This document shows positions 18,120 through 27,419 of a DNA stretch of 64,000 bases, one piece after another. The stretch's first letter is position 1; every line of letters starts with the position of its first letter. The stretch is from assembly GCF_900110755.1 (NCBI RefSeq), contig NZ_FOFF01000034.1:30938-94937 (forward strand), read 5' to 3'. The position numbers were made by a program, and so were the translations under genes. The stretch is from Streptomyces sp. yr375. Its GTDB lineage: Bacteria > Actinomycetota > Actinomycetes > Streptomycetales > Streptomycetaceae. The notes under the pieces were generated by a model. The model had not been told where the DNA came from. It did no database searches and saw nothing but the letters and a program-made list of their open reading frames with translations.

Positions 18120-18788
18120 TCAGTGACCGCCCGCGCGGACGAGCCCCGTCTCATACGCGAGGACGACGACCTGGACCCGGTCGCGCAGCCCCAGCTTGGT
18201 GAGGATGCGGCCCACGTGGGTCTTGACGGTCGCCTCGGAGAGCACCAGCCGGGCCGCGATCTCCCCGTTGGACAGCCCCTGGGCGACCAGCACCATCACC
18301 TCGCGCTCGCGCTCCGTGAGCCGCTCCAGCTCCTTGTGCCGGGGCTCCTTGCCGGTGGCGGGCAGCATCGGCGCGAACCGGTCGAGCAGGCGGCGGGTGG
18401 TGGACGGGGCGACCACCGCGTCGCCGCTGTGCACGGAGCGGATCGCGGTGAGCAGCTCGCCCGGCGGCACGTCCTTCAGCATGAAGCCGGAGGCGCCCGC
18501 CTTCAGCCCGGAGAACGCGTACTCGTCGAGGTCGAAGGTGGTCAGGATCAGCACCTTCGGCGGCTCGGGCTCAGCGCAGATACGCCGGGTGGCCTCCACC
18601 CCGTCCAGCTTCGGCATGCGGACGTCCATCAGCACCACGTCGACCGCCGTGGACCGCACCACCTGAAGAGCCTCGACACCGTCGCCCGCCTCCGCCACGA
18701 CCTCCATGTCCGGCTGGGCGTCGAGCACCATCCGGAACCCGGTGCGCAGCAGCACCTGGTCGTCGACGAGCATCACGCGGATCGTCAT
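18120..18788 (-). CDS. LuxR/NarL family response regulator
   Basis: A 222-aa response regulator. The receiver domain has the acidic pair near the N terminus (LVDDQ), the phospho-acceptor Asp in VLMDVRMPKLDG (about residue 54) and the conserved Lys in MLKDVPPGE. A NarL-type HTH occupies about 155-220 (LTEREREVMVLVAQGLSNGEIAARL in part). It is the partner of the histidine kinase encoded upstream, with a 96-bp gap. Confidence 0.95.
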   Translation of the reverse strand: MTIRVMLVDDQVLLRTGFRMVLDAQPDMEVVAEAGDGVEALQVVRSTAVDVVLMDVRMPKLDGVEATRRICAEPEPPKVLILTTFDLDEYAFSGLKAGASGFMLKDVPPGELLTAIRSVHSGDAVVAPSTTRRLLDRFAPMLPATGKEPRHKELERLTEREREVMVLVAQGLSNGEIAARLVLSEATVKTHVGRILTKLGLRDRVQVVVLAYETGLVRAGGH

Positions 18789-18884
18789 GAGGTCCTCTTC
18801 CGTGGGTCTTGCCGGGGGTCTTCTCGGGGATCTTCGCTATGCGGGAGGGGCGTGACAGGTGTCAACAGGGGGCGTGCGTCGGCG

Positions 18885-20090
18885 TCAATGCGCGGGTTTG
18901 AGCGGGAGCAGGGCGCTGATGCGGAATCCTCCGCCGGGCCGCGGGCCCGCGTCCAGGGTGCCGCCCACCATGCCGACCCGCTCACGCATGCCGATCAGGC
19001 CGTGGCCCGCGCCGTCGGCGCCGCCCTCCTCGTACAGCTCGTGCGGGGCGCCCTTGCCGTCGTCCTCGACGAGCAGGCCGAGGCCGTCGTCGAAGTAGAC
19101 CAGGCGCACGCTCGCGCCCGCGTTCGGGCCGCCGTGCTTGCGCGTGTTCGTCAGCGCCTCCTGGACGATGCGGTACGCCGTCAGCTCGACGCCGCTGGGC
19201 AGCGGCCGGGCGGTGCCCTCGACCTTGAAGTCCACCGGCAGGCCCGAACCGCGGCACTGCTCGACGAGGTCCTCGATCTGCTCGACGTCCGGCTGCGGCA
19301 CGTACTCACCGCCCTCCTGGTGCTCGCCGGTGCGCAGCACGCCCAGCAGGCGGCGCATCTCGGCGAGGGCCTGGCGGCCGGTGGAGGAGATCGTCTCCAG
19401 GGCCTTCTTCGCCTGGTCGGGCGCGGCGTCGAGGACGTAGGCGGCGCCGTCGGCCTGCACCACCATCACCGACACGTTGTGCGCGACGACGTCGTGCAGC
19501 TCGCGCGCGATACGGGCGCGCTCGGCGGCGACCGCGACCTTCGCCTGCGCCTCGCGCTCCTTCTCCAGACGGGCCGCGCGCTCCTCCAACTGGGCGAAGT
19601 ACGCCCTACGGGTGCGCACGGAGTCGCCGAGCACCCAGGCGAGGGCGAACGGCACCGTCAGGAAGACGACCGTCGCGACACCGGCCGGCACGCTCGAGTC
19701 CTCGTGCGGCCAGCGCAGTTGGGCGACGGTCGCCGCGCACAGGCCCATGCCGAGCGCCAGCCGGGAGGCCCAGCGGGCACCGGTCGCGGCGACCGTGTAC
19801 ACGATCACCAGCAGGGCGAAGTCGGCAACCGTCGTCGCGACGTCCAGGACGAGCTGCGCCAGCCCCAGGGCGGCACCCAGCAGCAGCATCTTCTCCGGCA
19901 TGCGCCGGCGCAGCGCGATCACCAGGCACAGCAGGAACACGACGGGCACGTACAGCGCCATGGAGTCGGTGCCCCCGCGCTGTTCCTGGCCGGAGGTTCC
20001 GGCCAGGACAGAGATCCCGAACAGGACGAGGGCCCAGAAGCCGTCCACCCCGGTCGGGTTTCTGCGGAGGAAGTCATAGAGACGCTGCAC
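18885..20090 (-). CDS. two-component sensor histidine kinase (HisKA_3)
   Basis: A 401-aa membrane kinase. The N-terminal part holds several transmembrane segments (about residues 16-32, 47-61, 69-90, 92-115 and 138-157). A coiled coil (YFAQLEERAARLEKEREAQAKV) links to the dimerisation domain with the phospho-acceptor His in ARIARELHDVVAHNVSVM. The ATPase domain contains DDGKG and GHGLIGMRER. It has no extracellular sensor domain, so it may sense membrane state. The GTG at 20090 is 7 bases after TACGCT, a -10-like box, so a leaderless mRNA is possible. Confidence 0.93.
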   Translation of the reverse strand: MQRLYDFLRRNPTGVDGFWALVLFGISVLAGTSGQEQRGGTDSMALYVPVVFLLCLVIALRRRMPEKMLLLGAALGLAQLVLDVATTVADFALLVIVYTVAATGARWASRLALGMGLCAATVAQLRWPHEDSSVPAGVATVVFLTVPFALAWVLGDSVRTRRAYFAQLEERAARLEKEREAQAKVAVAAERARIARELHDVVAHNVSVMVVQADGAAYVLDAAPDQAKKALETISSTGRQALAEMRRLLGVLRTGEHQEGGEYVPQPDVEQIEDLVEQCRGSGLPVDFKVEGTARPLPSGVELTAYRIVQEALTNTRKHGGPNAGASVRLVYFDDGLGLLVEDDGKGAPHELYEEGGADGAGHGLIGMRERVGMVGGTLDAGPRPGGGFRISALLPLKPAH

Positions 20091-20227
20091 GTAACCCAGC
20101 GTAGGGAAGCCGGATGTGTGCCGGGTCAACCGGAGGGCCGATCCGGTCCGGGCGCGCGTACTCCGCAAGGTGGATGCCGTGATCACCTGTACGCCTAGTC
20201 TGGCCGGGTGGCGGACGATCTGACCGG

Positions 20228-21301
20228 ATGGTGGACGAGGTGACAGGCGGCCCGGGCGAGTGGCGCGGCTGGCGGGCGGCGACGCAGGCCGCGCTCTACG
20301 GCACGAGCGGCATGGGCGATACCGCCGGAACCGGCGGCACGGGCGGCTTCTACCGGCGGCCCGAGGGCCCGGCCGGGCACTTCCGTACGTCGGTGCACGC
20401 CTCGCCGCTCTTCGCCGGGGCGGTGGCCCGGCTGCTGTGCCGGGTCGACGAGGCACTGGGCCGTCCCGCGTCGCTCGACTTCGTCGACATGGCCGCCGGC
20501 CGGGGCGAACTGGTCACCGGGGTGCTGGCCGCGCTCCCCGCCGACGTGGCCGCACGCACGCGCGCGTACGCCGTCGAAGTCGCCGGCCGCCCCGAGGGCC
20601 TCGCCCACCGGATCGAGTGGCTGTCCGAGCCCCCGGGGCAGGTCACCGGGCTGCTCTTCGCCAACGAGTGGCTGGACAACGTGCCCGTGGAGGTCGCGGA
20701 GGTCGACTCCGCAGGGGTGGCGCGGCTGGTGCTCGTCCGGGACGACGGGGTCGAGCGCCTCGGGGAACCGGTGTCCGGCGCGGAGGCGGAGTGGCTCGCC
20801 CAGTGGTGGCCGCCGACGGGCGAGGAGGGCCTGCGGGCGGAGATCGGGCTGCCCCGGGACACGGCGTGGGCGTCCGCCGTCGCCTGCGTCGTACGGGGAC
20901 TCGCGGTGGCCGTGGACTACGCGCACGCGGCGGACGCCCGCCCCCCGTTCGGGACGCTCACCGGCTTCCGGAACGGCCGTGAGACGACGCCCGTGCCGGA
21001 CGGTACCTGCGACATCACCGCCCACGTGGCGCTGGACGCGTGCGCGGAGGCCGGGAAGAGGGAGAGGGAGAGGGAGGGCGCGAGGGGCTCCCGCACCCGC
21101 CTGCTCACCCAACGCGCCGCGCTGCGCGCCCTGGGCATCACCGGCGCACGCCCCCCGCTCGCGCTCGCCTCCACGGACCCCGCCGCGTACGTGCGCGCCC
21201 TCGCGAGCGCCGGAGAGGCCGCCGAACTCACCGCGCCGGGCGGCCTGGGAGACTTCGGGTGGCTGCTCCAGTCGGTTGGAATTCCGGACCCACTCCCATA
21301 G
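20228..21301 (+). CDS. SAM-dependent methyltransferase, MidA/NDUFAF7 family
   Basis: A 357-aa class I methyltransferase of the MidA family (formerly DUF185). The N terminus has the family pattern GFYRRPEGPAGHFRTSVHASPLF (in part). The SAM motif is in FVDMAAGRGELVTGVLAAL, and the family signature FANEWLDNVPVEV follows. The mitochondrial homologue NDUFAF7 dimethylates an arginine of NDUFS2, the NuoD homologue of complex I. The converging neighbour here is a NuoD paralogue, which suggests that relationship in bacteria too (inference). Confidence 0.88.
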   Translation: MVDEVTGGPGEWRGWRAATQAALYGTSGMGDTAGTGGTGGFYRRPEGPAGHFRTSVHASPLFAGAVARLLCRVDEALGRPASLDFVDMAAGRGELVTGVLAALPADVAARTRAYAVEVAGRPEGLAHRIEWLSEPPGQVTGLLFANEWLDNVPVEVAEVDSAGVARLVLVRDDGVERLGEPVSGAEAEWLAQWWPPTGEEGLRAEIGLPRDTAWASAVACVVRGLAVAVDYAHAADARPPFGTLTGFRNGRETTPVPDGTCDITAHVALDACAEAGKREREREGARGSRTRLLTQRAALRALGITGARPPLALASTDPAAYVRALASAGEAAELTAPGGLGDFGWLLQSVGIPDPLP

Positions 21302-21367
21302 GGCGGACCCGCTTCTATAGGGGCGGACTTACTCCTATAAGGCGGGCCCGAGCAGCCCCTGGTTGCC

Positions 21368-22519
21368 CTACTTGTCGATGTCTCCCACCACGAAGAACAT
21401 CGACCCCAGGATCGCCACCATGTCCGCGACCAGTGTGCCCGGCAGCAGTTCGGTGAGCGCCTGGATGTTGTTGTACGACGCCGAGCGCAGCTTCAGCCGG
21501 TACGGGGTCTTCTCGCCCTTGCTGACGAGGTAGTAGCCGTTGATGCCGAGGGGGTTCTCGGTCCACGCGTACGTGTGCCCCTCGGGGGCCTTGAGGACCT
21601 TCGGGAGCCGCTGGTTGATCGGGCCGGGCGGAAGGTCGGCGAGCCGGTCCAGGCAGGCGTCCGCGAGGTCGAGCGAGTTGTGCGTCTGCTCCAGGAGGCA
21701 CTCGAAGCGCGCGAGGCAGTCGCCCTCGGTCCGGTGCACCACCTTGAGAGTGTCGTGCAGCTCCCCGTAGGCGAGGTAGGGCTCGTCGCGGCGCAGGTCG
21801 AAGTCGACGCCCGAGGCGCGCGCGACGGGCCCGCTCACGCCGTACGCGTGCACGTGCTCCGGCGCGAGGACGCCCACATCGCGCGTGCGCCCCCGGAAGA
21901 TCTCGTTGCCGAGCACGAGGTCGTCGAAGACGTCCATACGGGACCGCACGGCGGCGACAGCGCCACGCGCGCGTGAGGCCCAGCCGGCCGGCAGATCCTC
22001 CTTGAGGCCGCCCACGCGGTTGAACATGTAGTGCATGCGCCCGCCGGAGGCCTCCTCCATGACGTTCTGGAGCACCTCGCGCTCGCGGAAGGCGTGGAAG
22101 ACCGGTGTGATGCCGCCCAGCTCCAGCGGATACGACCCCAGGAACATCAGGTGGTTCAGCACCCGGTTCAGCTCGGCGAGCAGCGTGCGGGTCCACACCG
22201 CGCGCGGGGGCACCTCCATGCCGAGCATCCGCTCCACCGCGAGGACCACGCCCAGCTCGTTCGAGAACGCCGACAGCCAGTCGTGCCGGTTGGCCAGCAT
22301 GATGATCTGCCGGTAGTCGCGCGCCTCGAACAGCTTCTCCGCGCCGCGGTGCATGTAACCGATCACGGGCTCTGCGTGCCGGATGCGCTCGCCGTCCAGC
22401 ACCAGCCGCAGCCGCAGCACACCGTGCGTGGAGGGATGCTGGGGGCCGATGTTGAGCACCATGTCGGTGCTCTCCGCGGCACCGCCGATCCCGACCGTGG
22501 TCTCCGTCATAGGAGTCAT
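21368..22519 (-). CDS. nuoD: NADH-quinone oxidoreductase subunit D paralogue
   Basis: A 383-aa homologue of the 49-kDa/NuoD complex I subunit, which forms the quinone pocket next to cluster N2. Typical blocks: NIGPQHPSTHGVLRL, IGYMHRGAEKLFE, DWLSAFSNELG, NHLMFLGSYPLELGG and SYNNIQALTELLPGTLVADMVAILGSMFFVVGDIDK (in part). The rest of the nuo operon is absent, so this is a stand-alone second copy. Starts at 22525 (GTG), 22519 or 22510 are all possible; AGGGGAG favours the first two. It converges with the MidA-family gene. Confidence 0.93.
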   Translation of the reverse strand: MTPMTETTVGIGGAAESTDMVLNIGPQHPSTHGVLRLRLVLDGERIRHAEPVIGYMHRGAEKLFEARDYRQIIMLANRHDWLSAFSNELGVVLAVERMLGMEVPPRAVWTRTLLAELNRVLNHLMFLGSYPLELGGITPVFHAFREREVLQNVMEEASGGRMHYMFNRVGGLKEDLPAGWASRARGAVAAVRSRMDVFDDLVLGNEIFRGRTRDVGVLAPEHVHAYGVSGPVARASGVDFDLRRDEPYLAYGELHDTLKVVHRTEGDCLARFECLLEQTHNSLDLADACLDRLADLPPGPINQRLPKVLKAPEGHTYAWTENPLGINGYYLVSKGEKTPYRLKLRSASYNNIQALTELLPGTLVADMVAILGSMFFVVGDIDK

Positions 22520-22551
22520 GCGCACCAGTCTCCCCTACGTACCCTGGCCGG

Positions 22552-23064
22552 ATGGAAACGGGGAGCCCTGGGGGCGTGGAGACGACGGACAGCGGACCGG
22601 CCGGACCGGTGTGGACCGGACTGCCGCCGGGACTGCTGCGGATGCGGCGGCTGTTGCTGGTGGTGTGGCTGGGGCTGGCGGCCGTCGGCACCGGGCTGCC
22701 GCTCGGCCTGCTCGTCGGCCCCGCGTGGGCGGCGTTCGCCCTGCTGCCGCTGGCCGGCATCGGCTGGGGCTGGGTGCTGCTCGGCCGCAACTGGCGCTCC
22801 TGGCGGTACGCCGAGCGGGCCGACGACCTGCTGATCAGCCGGGGTGTGCTGTGGCGCGAGGAGACCGTGGTGCCGTACGGACGCATGCAGCTCGTGGAGG
22901 TCACCTCCGGTCCCGTCGAGCGGCACTTCGGGCTGGCCAGCGTCCAACTGCACACGGCGGCCGCCGCGACCGACGCGGCCATCCCGGGCCTGGACCCGGC
23001 CGAGGCGGAACGGCTGCGCGACCGGCTCACGGAGCTCGGCCAGGCCCGATCGGCGGGGCTGTGA
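22552..23064 (+). CDS. membrane protein with bacterial PH domain (bPH2)
   Basis: A 170-aa protein with two transmembrane helices (about residues 33-50 and 56-76) followed by a DUF304/bPH2 domain (WRYAERADDLLISRGVLWREETVVPYGRMQLVEVTSGPVERHFGLASV in part). It resembles B. subtilis YdbS. It overlaps the next gene by 4 bp (GTGA), matching the ydbS-ydbT pair arrangement. Function unknown; ydbST has been linked to bacteriocin tolerance. Confidence 0.88.
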   Translation: METGSPGGVETTDSGPAGPVWTGLPPGLLRMRRLLLVVWLGLAAVGTGLPLGLLVGPAWAAFALLPLAGIGWGWVLLGRNWRSWRYAERADDLLISRGVLWREETVVPYGRMQLVEVTSGPVERHFGLASVQLHTAAAATDAAIPGLDPAEAERLRDRLTELGQARSAGL

Positions 23065-24458
23065 CAACGCCGGGCGTCGAGGACGGCGTACCGCCAGAGC
23101 TGCCCGTCACCAAGGCCACCGGGGCCACCACGGCCGCTGAGGTCACCGGGGCCGGTGAGGCCAGCGGGCTCACCGAGCGTCGGCTGCACCCCGTCACGCC
23201 GTTCCGGCGGGCGTGGGCACCGATCGCGGTCCTCGCCGGGTGGGCGGTGCACGACCCGGACCAGGCGCAGGCGCAGTTGACCCGGCTGACCACCACGACG
23301 CTGCTGATCGCGCTCGCCGTCCTCGTCCCCGCCGCCTCCCTCTACGGCTTTCTGACCTGGTGGTTCACCCACTTCGCGGTAACGGACAGCGAACTGCGCA
23401 TCCGGACCGGCCTGTTGTTCAAGCGCACCGCGCACATCCGGCTGGAGCGCATCCAGGCGATCGACGTCAGTCAGCCGCTGCTCGCGCGGGTCGCGGGCGT
23501 CGCGAAGCTCCGGCTCGACGTGGTCGGCGCCGAGAAGAAGGACGAACTCGCCTTCCTGGGCGCGGAAGAGGCCCGCGTACTGCGGGCGGAGCTGCTCGCG
23601 CGGGCCGCCGGTTTCGCCCCGGAGACGGCGCACGAAGTGGGCGAGGCGCCCGCGCGCGAGCTGCTCCGCGTGCCGGCGCGCAAGCTGGCGATCGCGCTGG
23701 CCCTGACCGGCGCGACCTGGGGCGCGCTCGCCGCCGCGCTCGTCGTGCCGCCGGTGCTGTGGCTGACCACCCACAGCGTGTGGACGGTCCTGGCGACCGG
23801 CGTGCCGCTGCTCGGCGCGGCGGGCGCGAGCAGCGTGGGACGGTTCGTCGGCGAGTACGACTGGACGGTCGGCGAGTCGCCGGACGGGCTGCGCATCGAC
23901 CACGGGCTGCTGGACCGTACTCACGAGACGGTCCCGCCCGGACGCGTCCAGACCGTACGGATCGTCAGGCCGCTGCTATGGCGGCGGCTCGGCTGGGTGC
24001 GCGTCGAACTGGACGTGGCCGGCTCGGCCAACTCCGTGCTCGTGCCGGTCGCCCCGCGCGAGGCCGCGGAGGCCGTCATCGCGCGCGTGCTGCCCGGGGT
24101 GAGCGTCCCGGCCGAGGCCTCGCTGTCGCGCCCGCCGCGCCGGGCCGGGCGGTGCGTGCCGGTGTGGTGGCGGGGCTACGGGATCGCCGTCACGGACACC
24201 GTGTTCGCCGCCCGGCACGGACTGCTGCGCCGCCACCTCACGCTCGTGCCGCACGCGAAGGTACAGAGCGTGCGGCTGCGACAAGGGCCCTGGCAGCGCC
24301 TCTGGGGCCTCGCGGAGGTCCATGTGGACACGGGGGCCGACAAGACCGTCACAGCCCGGCTGCGGGACGCACAGGAGGCCGCGGAGCTGCTCCTCGGCCA
24401 GGCCGAGCGGTCACGGACCGGACGCCGCGACGCCCGGCCCGACCGCTGGATGGCGTAG
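23061..24458 (+). CDS. membrane protein with multiple bPH2 domains (YdbT-like)
   Basis: A 465-aa protein with three DUF304 modules. They begin near LRIRTGLLFKRTAHIRLERIQAIDVSQPLLARV, LRIDHGLLDRTHETVPPGRVQTVRIVRPLL and VFAARHGLLRRHLTLVPHAKVQSVRLRQGP (each in part), separated by pairs of transmembrane helices (about 75-100 and 215-260). It starts with GTG 23061 inside the stop of its partner. With that partner it probably forms one membrane complex. Confidence 0.88.
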   Translation: MTTPGVEDGVPPELPVTKATGATTAAEVTGAGEASGLTERRLHPVTPFRRAWAPIAVLAGWAVHDPDQAQAQLTRLTTTTLLIALAVLVPAASLYGFLTWWFTHFAVTDSELRIRTGLLFKRTAHIRLERIQAIDVSQPLLARVAGVAKLRLDVVGAEKKDELAFLGAEEARVLRAELLARAAGFAPETAHEVGEAPARELLRVPARKLAIALALTGATWGALAAALVVPPVLWLTTHSVWTVLATGVPLLGAAGASSVGRFVGEYDWTVGESPDGLRIDHGLLDRTHETVPPGRVQTVRIVRPLLWRRLGWVRVELDVAGSANSVLVPVAPREAAEAVIARVLPGVSVPAEASLSRPPRRAGRCVPVWWRGYGIAVTDTVFAARHGLLRRHLTLVPHAKVQSVRLRQGPWQRLWGLAEVHVDTGADKTVTARLRDAQEAAELLLGQAERSRTGRRDARPDRWMA

Positions 24459-24490
24459 GCCCCCGCCGGGAGCGGTCTCAGGAGACGGTG

Positions 24491-25918
24491 TCAGGAGACG
24501 GCGCTGCGCAGGCTCTTGAGGTCGATCTGCTCGGTCTCGTCGTGGGCGGTCAGGTCGATGACCTGGCCCACTGCGCGCGATGCCTCGTCCACCGGCTTGA
24601 ACTGCGCCTCGGACTCGGCCTTGTGCAGCGCGAGGGCCTCCTGACCGACGACGTCGGCGAGGTCCTCGTTCTGCACCGCCGCGAGCGCGTCGTGCGCCGA
24701 CTCGCTCTGCGTACCGAAGAAGTCGAACCCGCCCTCGGCCGTCCGACGCCGTACGGGCTCGGCGGCCGGTACGACGGCCACGGCGGTCGGCACGGCGAAG
24801 TGGCCGGAGGGACGCTGCACGGGAGCGGCGGGACGGCGGACGAGCGCGGCGCCGACCTCGGAAGCGAGGGCGGGGGCGGGGGCGATGTCGCTCGCGTCAT
24901 CCGCGTCGCTCGCCTGGGCAGTGGCCTCTTGCGGGACGTCCTGCTCCGCGACGGCGACCGCAGCCTCGGCCGTCGTCCCGTTCTCGTTCCCGTTCTCGTT
25001 CCCGTTCTCGTCAGCCAGGTTCAGGGCGGCCGCGCGCGTGTGCTCGGCGGCCGCCTCGGGCTTCCCCTGCGCCTCGTCCTCCTGCGCGGCCTCCGTGTCG
25101 CCGCCGGCAGTGGCACCGACGTCTACGGAAGTCGCCTGTGCGGACTGCTTCTCGGCCGGGCCGTCGCTCTTCGCGGCCTTGCCGCCGTCGGTCTCGAAGC
25201 GGGCCAGGGCCGCCTGTGCCCGCAGGAACAGTTGTGACCCCTCAGGGGAGAAGGCCGCCGGAACCCTCGGCTCAGCCTCGGCCGACTCCGCCGATTCCAC
25301 CGTCTCCTCGGCTTCGGCCTCCGCCTCGACGGCCTTCGCCTGGACGGCGTCCGAGCTCGCACCGGCTTCGATCGCCCGCTTGGCGACCGCACCCGTCGAC
25401 CCGGCCGACTTGGTCGACCCGGCATCCCCCGCCGCACGCGCGGCAGGCAGCGCCGGCGAAGGCGCCGCTTCTATCTCGAGGAGACGGCGGCCCTCCAGGG
25501 CGCTGGCCCGCTCGGTCTCCGCGGTGGCGTAGCGGCGCAGCAGCGCGGCGTGCTCGTTGCGCAGGCCGGCCAGTTCGGTGCGCTTGGACCGCAGCCGCTG
25601 CTCCAGCTTGCCGCGCAGTTCCCGCGATTCGTCGAGGTCGCTCTCCAACTCGGCGACGCGTTCCTCGTAGCGCCATTCGTCACCGGCACGCGCGCGCGTG
25701 AGGTCGGCGACGCGCTTGCCGGCCTGGATGTCCCAGTGCCGCATCACGACCGCGCCGACGATCGCCGTCGCCGCGGCCGCGGCGGCCAGGCCTCGGAGCG
25801 CCATCGGCTCCGTGAACACCCAGGGGCCGAAGGCGCAGACAAGGGACACGCCTGCGATCGCCGAGGGAGGCAGCAGCCTGTGCAAAGGCGGGGAATGGCG
25901 GTGACGTCCACGTGGCAT
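24491..25918 (-). CDS. membrane-anchored coiled-coil protein of unknown function
   Basis: A 475-aa protein. Two hydrophobic segments lie near the N terminus (about residues 18-36 and 42-60). A heptad coiled coil follows (about 70-145, ERVAELESDLDESRELRGKLEQRLRSKRTELAGL in part), and then a long acidic Ala/Glu-rich low-complexity region. The latter includes an ENGNENGNENG tract encoded by a 12-bp tandem repeat near 24978-25012. The last 100 residues (FDFFGTQSESAHDALAAV, QIDLKSLRSAVS) look conserved. I used ATG 25918 (PRGRHRHSPP). Confidence 0.75.
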   Translation of the reverse strand: MPRGRHRHSPPLHRLLPPSAIAGVSLVCAFGPWVFTEPMALRGLAAAAAATAIVGAVVMRHWDIQAGKRVADLTRARAGDEWRYEERVAELESDLDESRELRGKLEQRLRSKRTELAGLRNEHAALLRRYATAETERASALEGRRLLEIEAAPSPALPAARAAGDAGSTKSAGSTGAVAKRAIEAGASSDAVQAKAVEAEAEAEETVESAESAEAEPRVPAAFSPEGSQLFLRAQAALARFETDGGKAAKSDGPAEKQSAQATSVDVGATAGGDTEAAQEDEAQGKPEAAAEHTRAAALNLADENGNENGNENGTTAEAAVAVAEQDVPQEATAQASDADDASDIAPAPALASEVGAALVRRPAAPVQRPSGHFAVPTAVAVVPAAEPVRRRTAEGGFDFFGTQSESAHDALAAVQNEDLADVVGQEALALHKAESEAQFKPVDEASRAVGQVIDLTAHDETEQIDLKSLRSAVS

Positions 25919-26083
25919 GGCCAGAAACTTACCGCGCGTAGGCGAATGTTGGCGCCCCGCCCCGCAAAAACACAGCCATACCGAAGTCTTCACAGGGGAT
26001 CACCAATCAGAGCTGCCCTTGAATTCGACGGGAAGCAAGATCATTTCCGGCCTGGCGCCGCCGCGGAGCGTCGAACAGCGACG

Positions 26084-27208
26084 TCACCGGTCACTCAGCC
26101 GCCCGCTGATCCACTCCAGGGTCGGCGGGATCTCCCGCCGCCAGGTATTGAAGTTGTGCCCGCCGCTATCCAGGATGATCGACGAGATCCGCGTCCGGCC
26201 CGTGCTCTTCGCCAGCGCTATGAACTTCGTCGTGGCCTTGTAGTTGGATTCACCGACCTTGCTGCTGGTGACGAGCAGCGAGGTGTTCGGAGCGGAACGA
26301 TTCTTCAGATACCAGAGCAAATCCGCCTCGTTGCGGAGGTTCTTGTTCCCGTGGAAGAGGTCACCGGTGGTCGGGTCGATCGGCGCCTTGTAGTACGCCG
26401 ACAGGCCCGCGCCGGCCGCGTAGACCTCCGGGTGGTGCATCGCCAGCTTCAGGGCGCAGTAGCCGCCCGTGGAGTCGCCGATGATGCCCCAGCTCCCGGG
26501 CTTCTTGCCGACCCTGTAGTGGGCCGTCACCGCGTCCGGCAGGTCCTTCGCGAAGAACGACTCGGTCTGCGGCCCGCCGGGGATGTCCACGCACTCCGTG
26601 TCGCGCGGCGGCGCCACCGTCGGCCGCAACATCACCAGGATCATCGGCTGCATGTGCCCGTTCTTGGCGAGCTGCCGCGCGGTGCCCGGGTAGTGCAACT
26701 TGTCCACGAGCGCCTCTGCCGTGCCGGGGTACCCCGTGAGGACTACGGCGGCGGGGAACGTACGCGTGCGGTACGCCGGGTCGAAGTACTCCGGCGGCAG
26801 GTACACGAACGCGGGCGTGACGATGTGCGTCGTACGTCCGCTGATGGAGACCTTCTGGACCTGCCCGCCGAACTGCGGGCGCCCGCTGCCGCCGTCCACG
26901 CGCCGCTCGTCGACCACCTGAAGCGGTCCCGCCGGGCCACCGCCCGCCGCGTGGTCGACGACCACCCCGGGGTCGGTCTCCTTGCCGAACAGGTCCGCCC
27001 AACTGGCGTAGAAGCCGAAGGCCTGGTTGGCGGAGAGGCCCACCGACGCGAACAGCGCCAACTGGGTGGCGAGCAGCAGGCCGACGCGCCCGCTGACGGC
27101 ACGCCAGCCGCGCCGGGCCAGGCGCGGCCACAGCCACACCGTGCCGACGAACAGCAGTAGGGCGAAGAGCACTGATAGCAGCAGCACTTTGTTGCTCGTG
27201 AGACCCAT
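26084..27208 (-). CDS. membrane-anchored esterase family alpha/beta hydrolase
   Basis: A 374-aa protein with two N-terminal transmembrane helices (about 8-28 and 43-63) and a PF00756 esterase/mycolyltransferase-like domain outside. The nucleophile elbow is G-D-S-T-G-G (WGIIGDSTGGYCALKL), and the His of the triad is probably in DSGGHNFNTW. An oxyanion-side motif is in VVLTGYPGT. The substrate is unknown; trehalose mycolate is not expected in Streptomyces. It is divergent from the MprF-like gene, and both are envelope proteins. Confidence 0.87.
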   Translation of the reverse strand: MGLTSNKVLLLSVLFALLLFVGTVWLWPRLARRGWRAVSGRVGLLLATQLALFASVGLSANQAFGFYASWADLFGKETDPGVVVDHAAGGGPAGPLQVVDERRVDGGSGRPQFGGQVQKVSISGRTTHIVTPAFVYLPPEYFDPAYRTRTFPAAVVLTGYPGTAEALVDKLHYPGTARQLAKNGHMQPMILVMLRPTVAPPRDTECVDIPGGPQTESFFAKDLPDAVTAHYRVGKKPGSWGIIGDSTGGYCALKLAMHHPEVYAAGAGLSAYYKAPIDPTTGDLFHGNKNLRNEADLLWYLKNRSAPNTSLLVTSSKVGESNYKATTKFIALAKSTGRTRISSIILDSGGHNFNTWRREIPPTLEWISGRLSDR

Positions 27209-27419
27209 GCGGTGGTTTCCTGCCTGCTCTCCGTCCGGGAACGAGCCCGCTCCCCCGGCTCCTTCGCGAGGGCTTGTCCCGAACTTTCCTTGGCCTTTCC
27301 ACTGGCTTTGAGGAAATGAGTGAACCTCTCAGCCCAAGACACCGTCCTAGAGGGCGCAATGTCGCCGGATGCCCGAATAGGCGCCGGGTTCAAGGTCTCT
27401 CGCGGAACTACGGGATGCG
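27209..27419. other. divergent promoter region, esterase / MprF-like gene
   Basis: Intergenic space of 211 bp with somewhat lower G+C. It holds a SigE-type promoter match (27323-27349) reading toward the MprF-like gene. I see no equally clear box for the esterase gene. Confidence 0.5.
27323..27349 (+). promoter_or_regulatory. candidate ECF SigE-type promoter
   Basis: GAAC at -35 and CGTCCTA at -10 are separated by 17 bases between AAC and CGTC. This is the spacing and sequence of Streptomyces SigE (cell-envelope stress) promoters. It lies about 70 bp before the MprF-like start. The match is by eye. Confidence 0.5.

Noticed and set aside
21315..23924. 869-codon minus-strand frame across the nuoD paralogue and PH-domain genes
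   Set aside because: Antisense and off-frame shadow; both real genes have clear family matches.
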